Positions 35,595 to 45,821 of a DNA stretch of 64,000 nt are shown one piece after another (position 1 is the stretch's first letter; every line of letters begins with the position of its first letter). Origin of the DNA: Diphasiastrum complanatum. Its lineage: Eukaryota; Streptophyta; Lycopodiopsida; Lycopodiales; Lycopodiaceae. Location: positions 48,055,958 through 48,119,957 of the forward strand of contig CM055103.1 of assembly GCA_029204225.1 (NCBI GenBank), given 5' to 3'. A program made the translations under genes and the position numbers. A model generated the notes under the pieces. That model was not told where the DNA came from, ran no database searches, and saw only the letters and a list, made by a program, of their open reading frames with translations.

Positions 35595-38500
35595 ATGTCT
35601 AGTCTTGCAGAGAGCATGCTGAGTGAAGCCAGCCGGCTTGATGGCACTAACTTTAGCATATGGAAATTCAAGATCAAGAACATTCTTGAAGACAAAGAAT
35701 GTTGGAAGCTTGTGACAGGTGAGGAGCCTGTTCCAACATCTGAACTTGAACTTAGGACTATGTCAAGAGAGGGGAAAAGGCACACAGAATCATCAACATG
35801 TCAGTGAGGGATAATGTGATTCCTCTAATCAGGTCAGCCAAAGGGCCTGTGGATGCATGGCACATTCTTTGTGCATTGTATGAGACAACAAGTACAACCA
35901 GGTTTCTCTACTTGAAGAACAAGTTGTATACTCTCAGAATGGAGACAGGGGAGACAGTTACCGATCATCTTACTAAGATTCAGGATATTAGATATCAGCT
36001 TTCTGTACTTGGAGAGTCTATTGCTGACAAAGACTTGGTGCCAATAGTTTTGAATAGCTTGTCATATGCTTATCAGAACTTTGTGATGATGATACCAGTG
36101 AGAGAGAAGATCCCTACCTATGAAGAAGTCTATGGTCTCTTGTTACAGGAGGAGATGAGGAGAGTTAATCTCTCCAAGAGGGAAGATTTCCAGGAGCATG
36201 CCTTTGCTTCTAAGAAGAAGCAAAATCCAGCTAAGAATAAGGAGAAAGGTAAAGGCAAGAACAAAGGAACACCACAAACACTTGAGCAAGGAATGGAGAA
36301 CTTGCAGATGTCAGAAGCACAACCCTTCTCGAATACTTCTTCCACACCTCGAAGGAAGGGGAATTGCAATTACTGTGGTAAATATGGACACTTTGCTTTT
36401 GAGTGCATGAAGAAGCTTGCAGACCAAAAGAAGGGCACAAAGAAGCAAGGAGGAAATGTTGTTGAGAGTGTTGCAAGAGAGGAGCAGAGTGACATGAGGC
36501 AAGCTGAGTTATTCTCTGTTGCATTGGCTTCACAAGCTACAACAGATGGTTGGTACATTGACTCAGGTGCTTCAAAGCACATGACCCCTCATAGGGATTG
36601 GTTTGATACCTTTGTGGAGATTAGTGATGGACAAGAGGTGTGCCTAGGTGACAACTCAACACACAAGGTCAAGGGAAAGGGCACAGTACCTGTAAAGCTT
36701 CCATCAGGAGAAGTCAAAGTCATTAAGAATGTCTTATATGTACCAGGACTTGCTAAAAATCTTCTTTCAGTAGGAGCTATCACTCAACAAAATATGAAAG
36801 TAGAATTTGATGCTACTTCTTGTCTTGTGTTGGACTTGAGTGATAATATGAAGGTTGTGGCCAAAGGATTGCAGGAAGATAATCTATACAGGTTATACAC
36901 TTCTATTTCTAGTCAGCATGCTTCTACAGCAAAAGGAGGGGATGTGGATAGGTTGTGGCATGAGAGGTATGGACATCTTGGCTACCAAAGCATGCAGGTG
37001 TTGAACCAGCATCATATGGTGGAGGGGCTTCCAGTTGTTAAGCCAAGCTCTTTAGTTTGCAAGGCTTGCGCTATGGGAAAACAACAAAGACATAAGTTTC
37101 CCAAGGAAAGCACCACCAGGGCAGCAGGCATACTTGACTTGATACATTCAGATTTGTGGGGCCCAACCCAAACAAAATCTGCAGGGGGGGCATATTACTT
37201 TATGACCTTTATTGATGACTTCTCACACAAGATTTGGATTTATTTCTTGAAGTTAAAATCTGAAGCATTCAAGTACTTCCTGCATTTTAAAGCTTTGGTA
37301 GAAGAACATTCAGGAAAGAAGATAAAGATGCTCAGGTCAGACGGTGGTGGAGAGTTCATTAAGACAGAATTTGTGGAATTCTGCAAGGCCAATGGGATCA
37401 AAAGGCAGCTTACAGCTCCTCATACCCCTCAGCAAAACGGCGTAGCAGAGAGAAAGAACCGAACTATTGTGGAGTGTGCAAGGTGCATGCTCAAGGCAAA
37501 GGGGTTGCCCAACTCTTTTTGGGGCGAGGCAATGCACACAACAGTGTTTCTGTTGAATAGAAGTCCAACAAAAGTTGTGGAAGGCAAGACTCTTGAAGAG
37601 GCATTTAGCGGCATTAAGCCCAAGGTAGGCGCTTTGCGAGTGTTTGGTTGTACGGCCTATGCCCATATTCCCAAGGATAACAAGAAGAAGCTGGATGCAA
37701 AATCAGCAAAGAGTATTTTCTTGGGATACAGTGAAGAAAGCAAAGCTTACAGACTTTACGATCTTACTAGCAAGAAGTGGATCATAAGTCGAGATGTGAT
37801 CTTTGAAGAAGGTCAAACGCCTCCTATTGAGGAACTTGAGATGGAGGATGGTACAAGTGAATTTGTGCCAATACTTGATGACCCACATCCATATATTGGG
37901 GAGCCTCAGGATGATCATATGAGTGATCAAGAGGAAGAATCCGAGGAGGCTAGGAAGCGGAAGGAAAGGGGCAAATTTGTTGAGTCCTATTCACCGTCTT
38001 CATCACCAACTGCAAGGAAGAAGTTTCCCAAGTGGTATTGGCAAACTGTGCAGGATGGTTTGATATTGGATGAGGGAGAGAGCAACAATCCAGGGGCTAG
38101 GAGGTCTCAAAGGCAAGCCCAGCAGCATGAACACCAGGAGACAAACTATGCACTTATGACTACTATTTTGGATTCACAAGATCCACATACATTCGTTGAG
38201 GCAGCAGATGAGAAGGTATGGCAACATGCTATGCAAGAGGAGTACGACTCCATTCTCAAGAATGATACATGGGATTTGGTGAAGTTACCAAAAGGGAAGC
38301 GTCCTATTGGCTGTAAGTGGGTCTACAGGACCAAATACAAATCTGATGGGAGCATCGAAAAGCATAAGGCAAGGCTGGTTGCTAAAGGCTATGCACAGAA
38401 GGAGGGCTTGGACTATGATGAGACGTTTGCACCGGTAGCTAAGATGACGTCTATCAGGTTGGTTTTAGCATTGGCTGCATTTTTTGGTTGGGAGGTCCAT

Positions 38501-39730
38501 CAAATGGACGTGAAGAGTGCTTTTCTTAATGGACAGTTGGCTGAAGAAGTCTACATGGAACAGCCACGAGGTTTTGAGGCTAAGGGCAAGGAAAGTATGG
38601 TATGCAGGCTTAAGAAGGCCTTATATGGTTTGAAGCAGGCACCCAGGGCCTGGTATAGTCGTATTGACGACTATTTTGCCAAGGAGCAATTCATAAAGAG
38701 TCAGTCGGATTGCAACCTGTTCGTGAAGGAGGAAGATGGGAACATTGTTTTGATAGTTCTCTATGTGGATGACTTGGTCATCACGGGTAACAATGGGCAG
38801 CTTATTGAAAAGGTGAAGGCTCATTTATCAAATGAGTTCGAGATGAAGGATTTGGGCTTAATCCACTATTGTCTTGGTTTGGAGGTTTGGAAAAAGGAAA
38901 ACTGTGTGTTTATTTCCCAAGCCAACTATGCATGTGAAGTTTTGAACAGGTTCAACATGCAGGATTGCAAACCCGTTTCCACGCCCATTGATACCAGCAG
39001 TAAGCCATCCAGAGATGATGGCACTCCTTTTGTGGACGAGACTCTTTATAGGCAGCTTGTGGGTAGCCTGATTTATCTCACCACTACGAGACCAGACATT
39101 TCCTATGCGGTTGGTGTAGCAAGCCAGTTCATGAGTTCTCCAACTGAAGCACATTGGAAAGCAGCCAAGAGGGTTTTGAGGTATGTCAAAGGGACAACCT
39201 GCTATGGGATTGAGTACACAGATGACGGAAAGCTTCAGCTTGGAGGCTTTACTGATTCGGATTGGGCAGGTGATAGGGATGATCGAAAGTTGACCACAGG
39301 TTACACTTTTAACCTTGGTTCAGGGGCCATTTCTTGGTGTAGCAAGAAACAGCCCACAGTTACCTTATCATTGACAGAGGCTGAGTACAGGGCAGCGGCA
39401 AAAGCTACCTGCGAGGCAATATGGCTCAGGAGACTTCTTGGGGAGGTGCAGATTCCATAGGATGGTCCTACTATTCTTCAGTGTGACAGCCAGAGTTGCA
39501 TCCAGCTTGCCAAAAATCCCGTGTACCATGCTCGTACGAAGCATATTGAGGTGGATCAACACTTCTTACGAGAGAAGATACAAAGCGGAGAAATTCAGCT
39601 CGAGTACTGTGATACCAACGAACAAACAGCAGATATCTTTACTAAGGCACTTAGTAGAGAAAAATTTGAAAAGTTACGTAGCATGCTAGGTGTTGGTATG
39701 AACAAAATAGCCATTGAGGGGGGGTGTTGA
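35595..39730 (+). pseudogene. Copia Gag-Pol polyprotein gene, two lesions
   Basis: The start ATG at 35,595 opens with SRLDGTNFSIWKFKIKNIL, typical Gag. The frame shifts between about 35,760 and 35,798; the rest is a single frame from 35,798. Order: Gag helices; knuckle CNYCGKYGHFAFEC (36,364-36,405); protease WYIDSGASKHMT (about 36,550-36,585); integrase zinc region HERYGHLGY...CKAC (36,960-37,065); integrase core with DLWGPT, FIDDFS, RSDGGGEF and HTPQQNGVAERKNRT (37,135-37,465); RT from KWVYRTKYKSDG (38,315) with LYVDDLVITG (38,760-38,790); RNase H TDSDWAGDRDDRK (39,250), LTEAEYRAA. TAG at 39,458 interrupts RNase H, and the same frame continues with YHARTKHIEVDQHFLREKI to a TGA at 39,728-39,730. 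That stop codon lies inside the 3' LTR. Confidence 0.93.
39713..39724 (+). other. Polypurine tract
   Basis: ATTGAGGGGGGG just before the 3' LTR. It overlaps the last codons of the polyprotein frame. Confidence 0.85.
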
Positions 39731-40114
39731 AATAAATGCCTATTTTGCCCCTTAAGGCTTGTATACTTGTAACTTGTAAGTTGTGCATAAGACATGGGGG
39801 TAAAACATTTATGTACATAGTACACCCCACTTGTGCTAATTAGGCAAGTAAATCAAGTAGGTTAAGGACCCATGTGGGTTCTAGGGCTAGAATTAGCAAG
39901 ACACCACCTCTATACATAACATGCTATATGTAGCCCAAACTTTGGAGGGGTTTCCACGCCCTACTACACTTTGAATATTCATTCATGTTGTGTGAGCTTT
40001 GAAGTCCTCTCTCTCTTGCTTTTGTGTTCTACTCCATAGCTGGTTTTCTGAAGCTTTCATAGTGTGCTTACTATGCTGTTATGATACTCCATAGCTAGGC
40101 CTTGGAGTTTGACA
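39725..40114 (+). repeat. 3' LTR, 390 bp
   Basis: TGTTGAAATA to GGAGTTTGACA, followed by the TGGAG duplication at 40,115-40,119. Confidence 0.95.
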
Positions 40115-40119
40115 TGGAG
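40115..40119. repeat. Target-site duplication TGGAG (right)
   Basis: Matches 34,777-34,781; together they show that the copia element arrived by integrase-mediated insertion. Confidence 0.9.
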
Positions 40120-40810
40120 AAGACTCTAATTTTCATGTTTTTGCTCTAGTTTCACTGCATAAGTTGGGTCTTCATCTTGAACACATATGTGGACTCTTGG
40201 CATCTAGTTGCTCAAGAACATCAACTTTTGTGCAATTAGATTCCGGAACATAGGGCTCCGAGTTAGGTAGTTTGATAAGACTCGGGAACTTTCATTTTCA
40301 CATCACTTTGTTTTCTATGATGGGGCATTGATATTTTGTAGATCAAGATTTGGAGCCACAAAAATCTAGTTATTGAAGGGCATATTTGACACTTCACCTT
40401 TTTCATGCATTGATTTTGTCTTTTGTTAGATATGATTTTTGTTTTGTTTATTCTAGTTGGGCATTGCAAATCTCTTTCTAAGGGGTTGTAAATTGGATCT
40501 CTAGCAATTGAGTAGATTAAAATGATTTGTCTATAGTTTTTGGACCTTCATCCTTTTCACATTTTGGCATATACCATTCAAGATCTAATCACTGTAGTGC
40601 CTTTTTGTTAAAGAGATTGTTGCATTCACCTCTTAAAACATGCAAATGGGATTCTACAAGTTGAGATATTGTTTGGCCCATCATTTAAGTTACACCTAAG
40701 ATATGGGTACACATATCTATAGATGAGTCTTATTTACATACAAATGAGAGTTAGGCACTCTATTTTATAGCCAATGCCCTAGTTTCTAGATTAAGATGCC
40801 ACTAGACTTG
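40120..40810. other. No gene; probable continuation of gypsy-type LTR
   Basis: No coding motif. On the minus strand CTATAAAATAG (40,760-40,770) lies just downstream of the LTR-like block at 40,811-41,205 and could be its TATA box, suggesting that the LTR continues into this region. Confidence 0.4.
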
Positions 40811-41205
40811 TCACAAGCCAGTCTCTCCAAGCTCCTGAATCCTAGAAGCCGGTGTGTAGTTCTACACCCCCTCCTTGAGTCCTTCTACCTGCTATTCCCG
40901 TCAACTGGCACATGGCATCCACCTATGGGTGATCAGTCCACTTGGCATGCCTAGCCCCTGTGACCTGTGAATATTGACTGACTCATAGGGTACCACCCCC
41001 GTGCCCCGCCAAAGACCTGTGACCCTCTTGGTCACCCTGACTACTTGCCGGCTAGCATCTCGTCACTGACGGCTAGGGTTCCGACGGTCAAGACACATTA
41101 CATCTCTGACAACTTGTCAGGTGGCCACACCAGGTCACTGCTCGTGACGCACCGGTCCCAACTTGGGACAGATGTCCTCCTCGGTCACTGGCCCTTGCCA
41201 ATACT
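40811..41205 (-). repeat. LTR arm, first part (interrupted)
   Basis: GC-rich repeat matching, in inverted orientation, the continuous copy at 43,404-43,895. The copy here stops at 41,205 and resumes at 43,196-43,287 after a 2-kb gypsy pol segment. The last 26 bases (41,180-41,205) are repeated exactly at 43,196-43,221. Confidence 0.8.
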
Positions 41206-43195
41206 GGATGCAAACATCAAGAGACACTAGACCTTCCACCAGGCTATCGCCATCGTGCAAACATCTCTCCAGTTTGCTAACATGGAATACTGGATGCACC
41301 TTGCATCCCACAGGTAGCTGTAGCTTATAAGCTACTTGGCTCACCTTCTTAATTATCAACCATGGTCCACAATACCTAGGAGATAACTTGGCGCACTTTC
41401 CTGTGCGTAGCACCTTCGACTTCGAAGGGACTAGTAAATACACCCAATCTCCATTCTCAAATTCCCGATAGGTACGGTTCTCACAAGCATAACTCTCTGC
41501 CCTAGCTACAACTTTGGACAAGTTATCTCGTGGCAACTCTAGCTTCTGCTGCATCTGAGCCAAAAACTCTACAGCACTAGGTACCCTATGCGGAATCCCT
41601 ATGATTGCAGGACTCAGTGGCCTGAAACCATAATTGAGCTCAAATGGACTCAATCCAGTGGACGCATGTCTCTTATCATTGTACGTGAACTCCAATAGCG
41701 GTAAATGCTTTACCCAGTCTGTTTGCGTACTACTAACATATGCCCTAAGCATATCTTCCAAGATTTGATTCACTCACTCTGTCTGACCATCCGTCTGAGG
41801 ATGCTCAGAGCTACTCATCCGCAACTGTGTTCCTAGCTTGGCGAACACCTCAATCCAGAAATTTCCCGTAAACTTGGGATCCTTGTCAGAAACTATGGAC
41901 TTCGGAAGACCATGTAACCTGACAATATTCTGAATAAACAACTCAGCCACTTGCGGAGATGTGACCTTCTTGGTCGTTGCGATGAAATGAGCCATCTTGG
42001 AAAACCTGTCTACCACTACCATAACGGAATTGAATCCATTCTGGGTCTTGGGTAGCCCAATAATAAAATCCATCGAGATGCTTTCCCACCTTCCTGTAGG
42101 TATCTCAAGTGGATGTAGCAAGCCCGGAGGACTCACTCTCTCGGCCTTGTTCACCTGACAAGCCGTGCAACGCTGGACGTACTCTCTTACATCCCGCTGC
42201 AATCGTGGCCAGAAATAATGCCTTCTCAAAAGCTCACTAGTCTTATCAATACCAGGGTGCCCTGCGCAGGGACTATACTGGTGTGTGCCTCTACGGAAGC
42301 GACAACCTCGATTGACTCTTCCGTTTGGTCGACTACCTTGCGCGCATTAGGCCACACACGCTGACAATGCGGGTCCTTTTCTTGAGCCTTCTTAATCTCC
42401 TCCATGAGACCACTGCCAACCACAGTAAAGCTCATCTGATGCAGTATACGAGATAGTGCATCAGTGACCACATTTTCCTTCCCCCTTCAGAAGCGAATTT
42501 CCAAAGGAAATTTCTACATCAGCTCGGCCCACCGAGCTTGGCGGCCCTTCAAATCTGGCTGAGTGCAAAAATACCTTAAAGTATGATGATCTGTGTACAC
42601 ATAAAACTCGGCGCCATATAAATAATGTCTCCACACCTTGAGCGCATGTATAATCGCATACAGCTCTTGCTCGTGTGTAGGATATCTTTGTTGAACTGGT
42701 GTCAACTTCTTACTCTCAAAGGCTACTGGTCTACCCTCTTGGCTCAACACTGCACCTACGGCAATGCCACTTGCATCCGTCTCTAGGTCAAAAGGTTTCT
42801 GGGTATCCACAATCTTGAGAACTAGAGCCGTGGCTAGTGCCTCCATCAAGTTCTCAAACCTGTGCTGAGCTTCAGCAACCCACCGATCTACAGTGCTGTT
42901 TTTCCGTAACCGGTCCATCAAAGGAGCAGCTACCTTGGAATAGTTCCTAACGAACTGCCGGTAGAACTTGCATAAACATAAGAAAGATTGTAATTGTCAT
43001 ATATCGGCAGGCCTCGGCCACTTCTTAACCATAGCCACCTTGGCTGGGCCAACCGAAATACCCTCAGCTGTCACTACGTGACCCAAATACTCGACACGAG
43101 TCTTACACAACTTTGTCTTCTAAGCATTGGCATACAAGAAGCTTGTAACTTGCCCAAAATGGTCTTGAGATGAACCTCATGCTCCTCAACCGCTT
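41206..43195 (-). pseudogene. Ty3/gypsy pol segment (RT end, RNase H, integrase)
   Basis: Minus strand from 43,195 down. RT: EYLGHVVTAEGISVGPAK (about 43,095-43,045). RNase H: DLETDASGIAVGAVLSQEG (42,795-42,735), YPTHEQELYAIIHALKVWRHYLYG, YTDHHTLRYF, then VVTDALSRI. Integrase zinc block HYFWPRLQRDVREYVQRCTACQ (42,220-42,155). Core: SMDFIIGLPKTQNG, VDRFSKMAHFI, VSDKDPKF, HPQTDGQTE (42,080-41,775), then FELNYGFRPLSP and HPVFHVSKLERCL near 41,265. It ends at 41,206 just before any chromodomain could be read. Stops at 42,511-42,513 and 41,771-41,773 and a frameshift near 42,260 inactivate it. Gag, protease and RT fingers are missing. Confidence 0.9.
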
Positions 43196-43287
43196 CTCGG
43201 TCACTGGCCCTTGCCAATACTTGGCCTCAGGCCCTTTGGTAACCGGCCGTGCCGAGGTCATGATAGAGTCGTAACTGGACTCTAACA
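43196..43287 (-). repeat. LTR arm, second part
   Basis: Continues the LTR interrupted at 41,205 and ends with the terminus ACTGGACTCTAACA. The first 26 bases duplicate 41,180-41,205. Confidence 0.8.
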
Positions 43288-43403
43288 AGACTTGCATGTA
43301 TGATGTTTTTCCTTTTTATTTATTTCATATTAGTGTTGATACTGTTTCTAGTGTTCAAATTCCTCTTGTTCTTTCATGTTAACTTTAGTTTCAAGATTGT
43401 TTG

Positions 43404-43895
43404 TGTTAGAGTCCAGTTATGACTCTATCATGACCTCGGCACGGCCGGTTACCAAAGGGCCTGAGGCCTAGTGTTGGCAAGGGTCGGTGACCGACGAGGA
43501 CATCTGTCCCAATTAGGGACCGGTGCGTCGCAAGCAGTGCTTCGATGTGGCCGCCTGACAAGCTGTCAGAGATGCGGTGTGTCTTGACCGTCGGGACCCT
43601 AGCCGTCAGTGACGAGATGCTAGCCGGCAAGTAGTCGGGGTGACCAAGAGGGTCACAGGTCTTTGGCGGGGCACGAGGGTGGTACCCTATGAGTCACTCA
43701 ATATTCACAGGTCAGAGGGGCCAGGCATGCCAAGTGGACTGATCACCCACAGGTGGATGCCATGTGCCAGTTGACCGGAATAGCAGGTAGAAGGACTCAA
43801 GGAAGGGGTGCCTATGGTTGGGAGGTTCATTCTACACACCGGCCTTCTAGGATTCATGAGCTTGGAGAGACTTGCTTGTGACAGTTTGCTATCTT
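43404..43895 (+). repeat. LTR arm, inverted continuous copy
   Basis: Begins TGTTAGAGTCCAG and runs as the uninterrupted reverse complement of 43,287-43,196 plus 41,205-40,811, with scattered differences. A 116-bp spacer (43,288-43,403) separates the two head-to-head copies. After about 43,895 the two copies diverge. Confidence 0.8.
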
Positions 43896-44279
43896 AGCAA
43901 TGAGATGCCCAAAACGTAAGGCCTCACTATAACTAGCTTTGTGTGCTACATGTTGTTCTAGTAAGACATCTTTTGATTGAGTGACTATTTGATTTTTGTT
44001 TTCGGTTTTATGTGATCATCTAACTAGATTGAGGTAGTGTTGTGTTTGTTGCAAGGAGTGTTGATGATGCTCTTTTTGCAAAATGCTTCATGAAACTTCT
44101 ATAGAACCAAGCCAACCTAATTTTGTTTTTAGGTATAGGTTGTGTTGATTTCTTTCAACTTATTAGGATCCACTTGAATCCCTTTTGAGCTTGACCTTTT
44201 GCTTCGCCCTTGAGCTTTCTCACTTTTGCGCCACTACTAAATTGTCCAATTTTGTGCCATATTTTTCATAGTTGAGTCT
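43896..44279. other. No gene seen
   Basis: AT-rich sequence downstream of the LTR copy; no motif recognised. Confidence 0.35.
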
Positions 44280-44830
44280 AACACCTATGGAAGAGGTATA
44301 ATTATTGTTTTGAAAGAAGATAAAGTACTTGCCTATGAAATAAGAAAACTCAATTAGAAGGAAATATGTGCCACCAACGATAAGAAAATGCTAGTATTAT
44401 TCATGCTATCAAGAATTTGCATCCCTATCTTTACGGTAGCCAATTTAGAGTGAAAGCAAACATTCAAATGTTGAAGTACTTTCTAACACAGGTGGCAGAA
44501 CACCTTTTTTTTGAAGCAACAAAGATGGGTAGAACCTGTACAAGGTCATGGATTCAATATTGACTTAAAGTAAGGTTGAAAGATGTGGTTACTAACGCTT
44601 TGTCCTGAATTTGGTGCTACCAAGCTAGCATCATTCATGCTATCAAAAAGTGGCATCACTTCTTTATGGTGGCCAATTTAGAGTGAAAGTAGACCATCAA
44701 ATGTTGAAGTACTTTCTAACATAGACTACTATGTTCTTGAAGCAACCAAGATGGGCAGACTTTGTACAAGGCTATGGCTTCAATATTGGTTTCAAGAAGA
44801 GCTGAAAGAATGTGGTTGTTGACACCCTAT
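44280..44830 (+). pseudogene. Duplicated gypsy RNase H fragment
   Basis: Two related units of about 200-230 bp, starting near 44,399 and 44,630, each with a HAIKKW..YLYG(S/G)QFRVKVDHQMLKYFLT-like reading in broken frames followed by QPRWADFVQGYGFNI or its degraded counterpart. This is the RNase H TDH/DHQxLKYF block of gypsy elements. Both units have stops. No RT or integrase is attached. Confidence 0.65.
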
Positions 44831-44837
44831 ACTGAGT

Positions 44838-45415
44838 TTGGTATTACCAAGTAAGGTAATTCTTGGGGATGATTTTTACCAAGAAATTGAAGGCAAAGAT
44901 AATATCTCTTATCTACTTGAATGGAGGAAAATAGCAATGATAGAGAATGCAATATACATTCCAAACCAAAGTTTGAAACTTCTTTATGAAAAGCAAATGG
45001 TAAGAGGCCTTCCAAATGTTTCTAAAGCTTGCATTTTAGGAAAGCATCATAGAAGCAAATTTCCTACACATGGAGCAATGAGGGCAAAAGTTGTTGATCT
45101 TATTCACTCCGATTTATGGGGACCTTGTCAAATGCAATCTTTGGGTGGTGCATCTTACTTCATGACGTGTATAAATGATTTTTGAGGAAAGTGTTGGCTC
45201 TATTTTTTGAAAAATAAATTACAAGCTTTGAATCTATTTATTGAGTTTAAAGCCTTGGTTGAGAACCAAATGGACAAGAAATTAAAATGCCTTAGAAGTC
45301 ATGGAGGTTATGAGTATATCTCTAATGAACGTAGAGATTTTTGCAAAGAGCTTGGTTATAAAAGGCAACTGACAATAGCCTATACACCTATACATTCTTT
45401 TTGGGTTGATGCTGT
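44838..45415 (+). pseudogene. Copia integrase fragment
   Basis: Plus strand: GLPNVSKACILGKHHRSKFP (zinc domain end, one Cys kept), VVDLIHSDLWGPCQMQSLGGASYFMT and INDF, then a TGA at 45,183. It continues in another register with FIEFKALVENQMDKKLKCLRSHGGYEY and KELGYKRQLTIAYTP near 45,380. The catalytic D in the LRSD block is replaced by H (LRSHGG), so integrase activity would be lost even without the stop. Confidence 0.85.
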
Positions 45416-45821
45416 CTAAACTGCGGTTCGTCTTTAAAATAGGTCACTCGCAAAGGCATTGGAGGGCAAAACACCCGAGGAGATGTTTTTGGCAGCAAAC
45501 CAAGCATTGCTCAATTAAGGATCTTTGGAAGTGTTGCATAAGCACATGTCCCTGAAAATTCAAGAAGAAGCTTGATGATAGATCTGGATAATGTACTTTT
45601 GTTCTATCTGCCGAGAGGATCTTGAGGTATCTCAAGGGCACATATATTTTGTTCTTGATTACATAGGTCAAAGTGATCTTGTCTTGCAAGGATTCTGTGA
45701 TGCTTATTGGGCAAGCAACATTGAAAGTAGGGGATCAATTTTTGGTTATGCTTTCTCACTTAGCTCATGGGGTAGCAACAAGCAACCCACAATAACACTC
45801 GCTCATCTAATAGGACATTGA
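45416..45821 (+). pseudogene. Copia integrase tail fused to RNase H by internal deletion
   Basis: A broken LAKALEGKTPEEMF block near 45,450-45,485 is the end of the integrase core. After about 100 bases the sequence jumps to RNase H: LRYLKGTYILFLITQV-like text near 45,630, LVLQGFCDAYWASNIESRGSIFGYAF (45,680-45,755) and SWGSNKQPTITLAHLI. RT is wholly deleted. Confidence 0.75.

Larger units (their letters stand above)
34782..40114 (+). mobile_element. Young, nearly intact Ty1/copia retrotransposon (5,333 bp)
   Basis: Two 390-bp LTRs (34,782-35,171 and 39,725-40,114), primer site, polypurine tract, one long Gag-Pol frame and a TGGAG target duplication. By eye the LTRs differ at only two positions (one near the CTAGAGCTAG block, one near the end), so insertion is recent relative to all other elements here. 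The coding region has two visible lesions: a frameshift early in gag (about 35,760-35,795) and an in-frame TAG at 39,458-39,460. These would make it non-autonomous unless bypassed. Confidence 0.95.

Noticed and set aside
36130-39154. Minus-strand frames of 60-110 codons inside the young copia element
   Set aside because: Shadows of the Gag-Pol frame.
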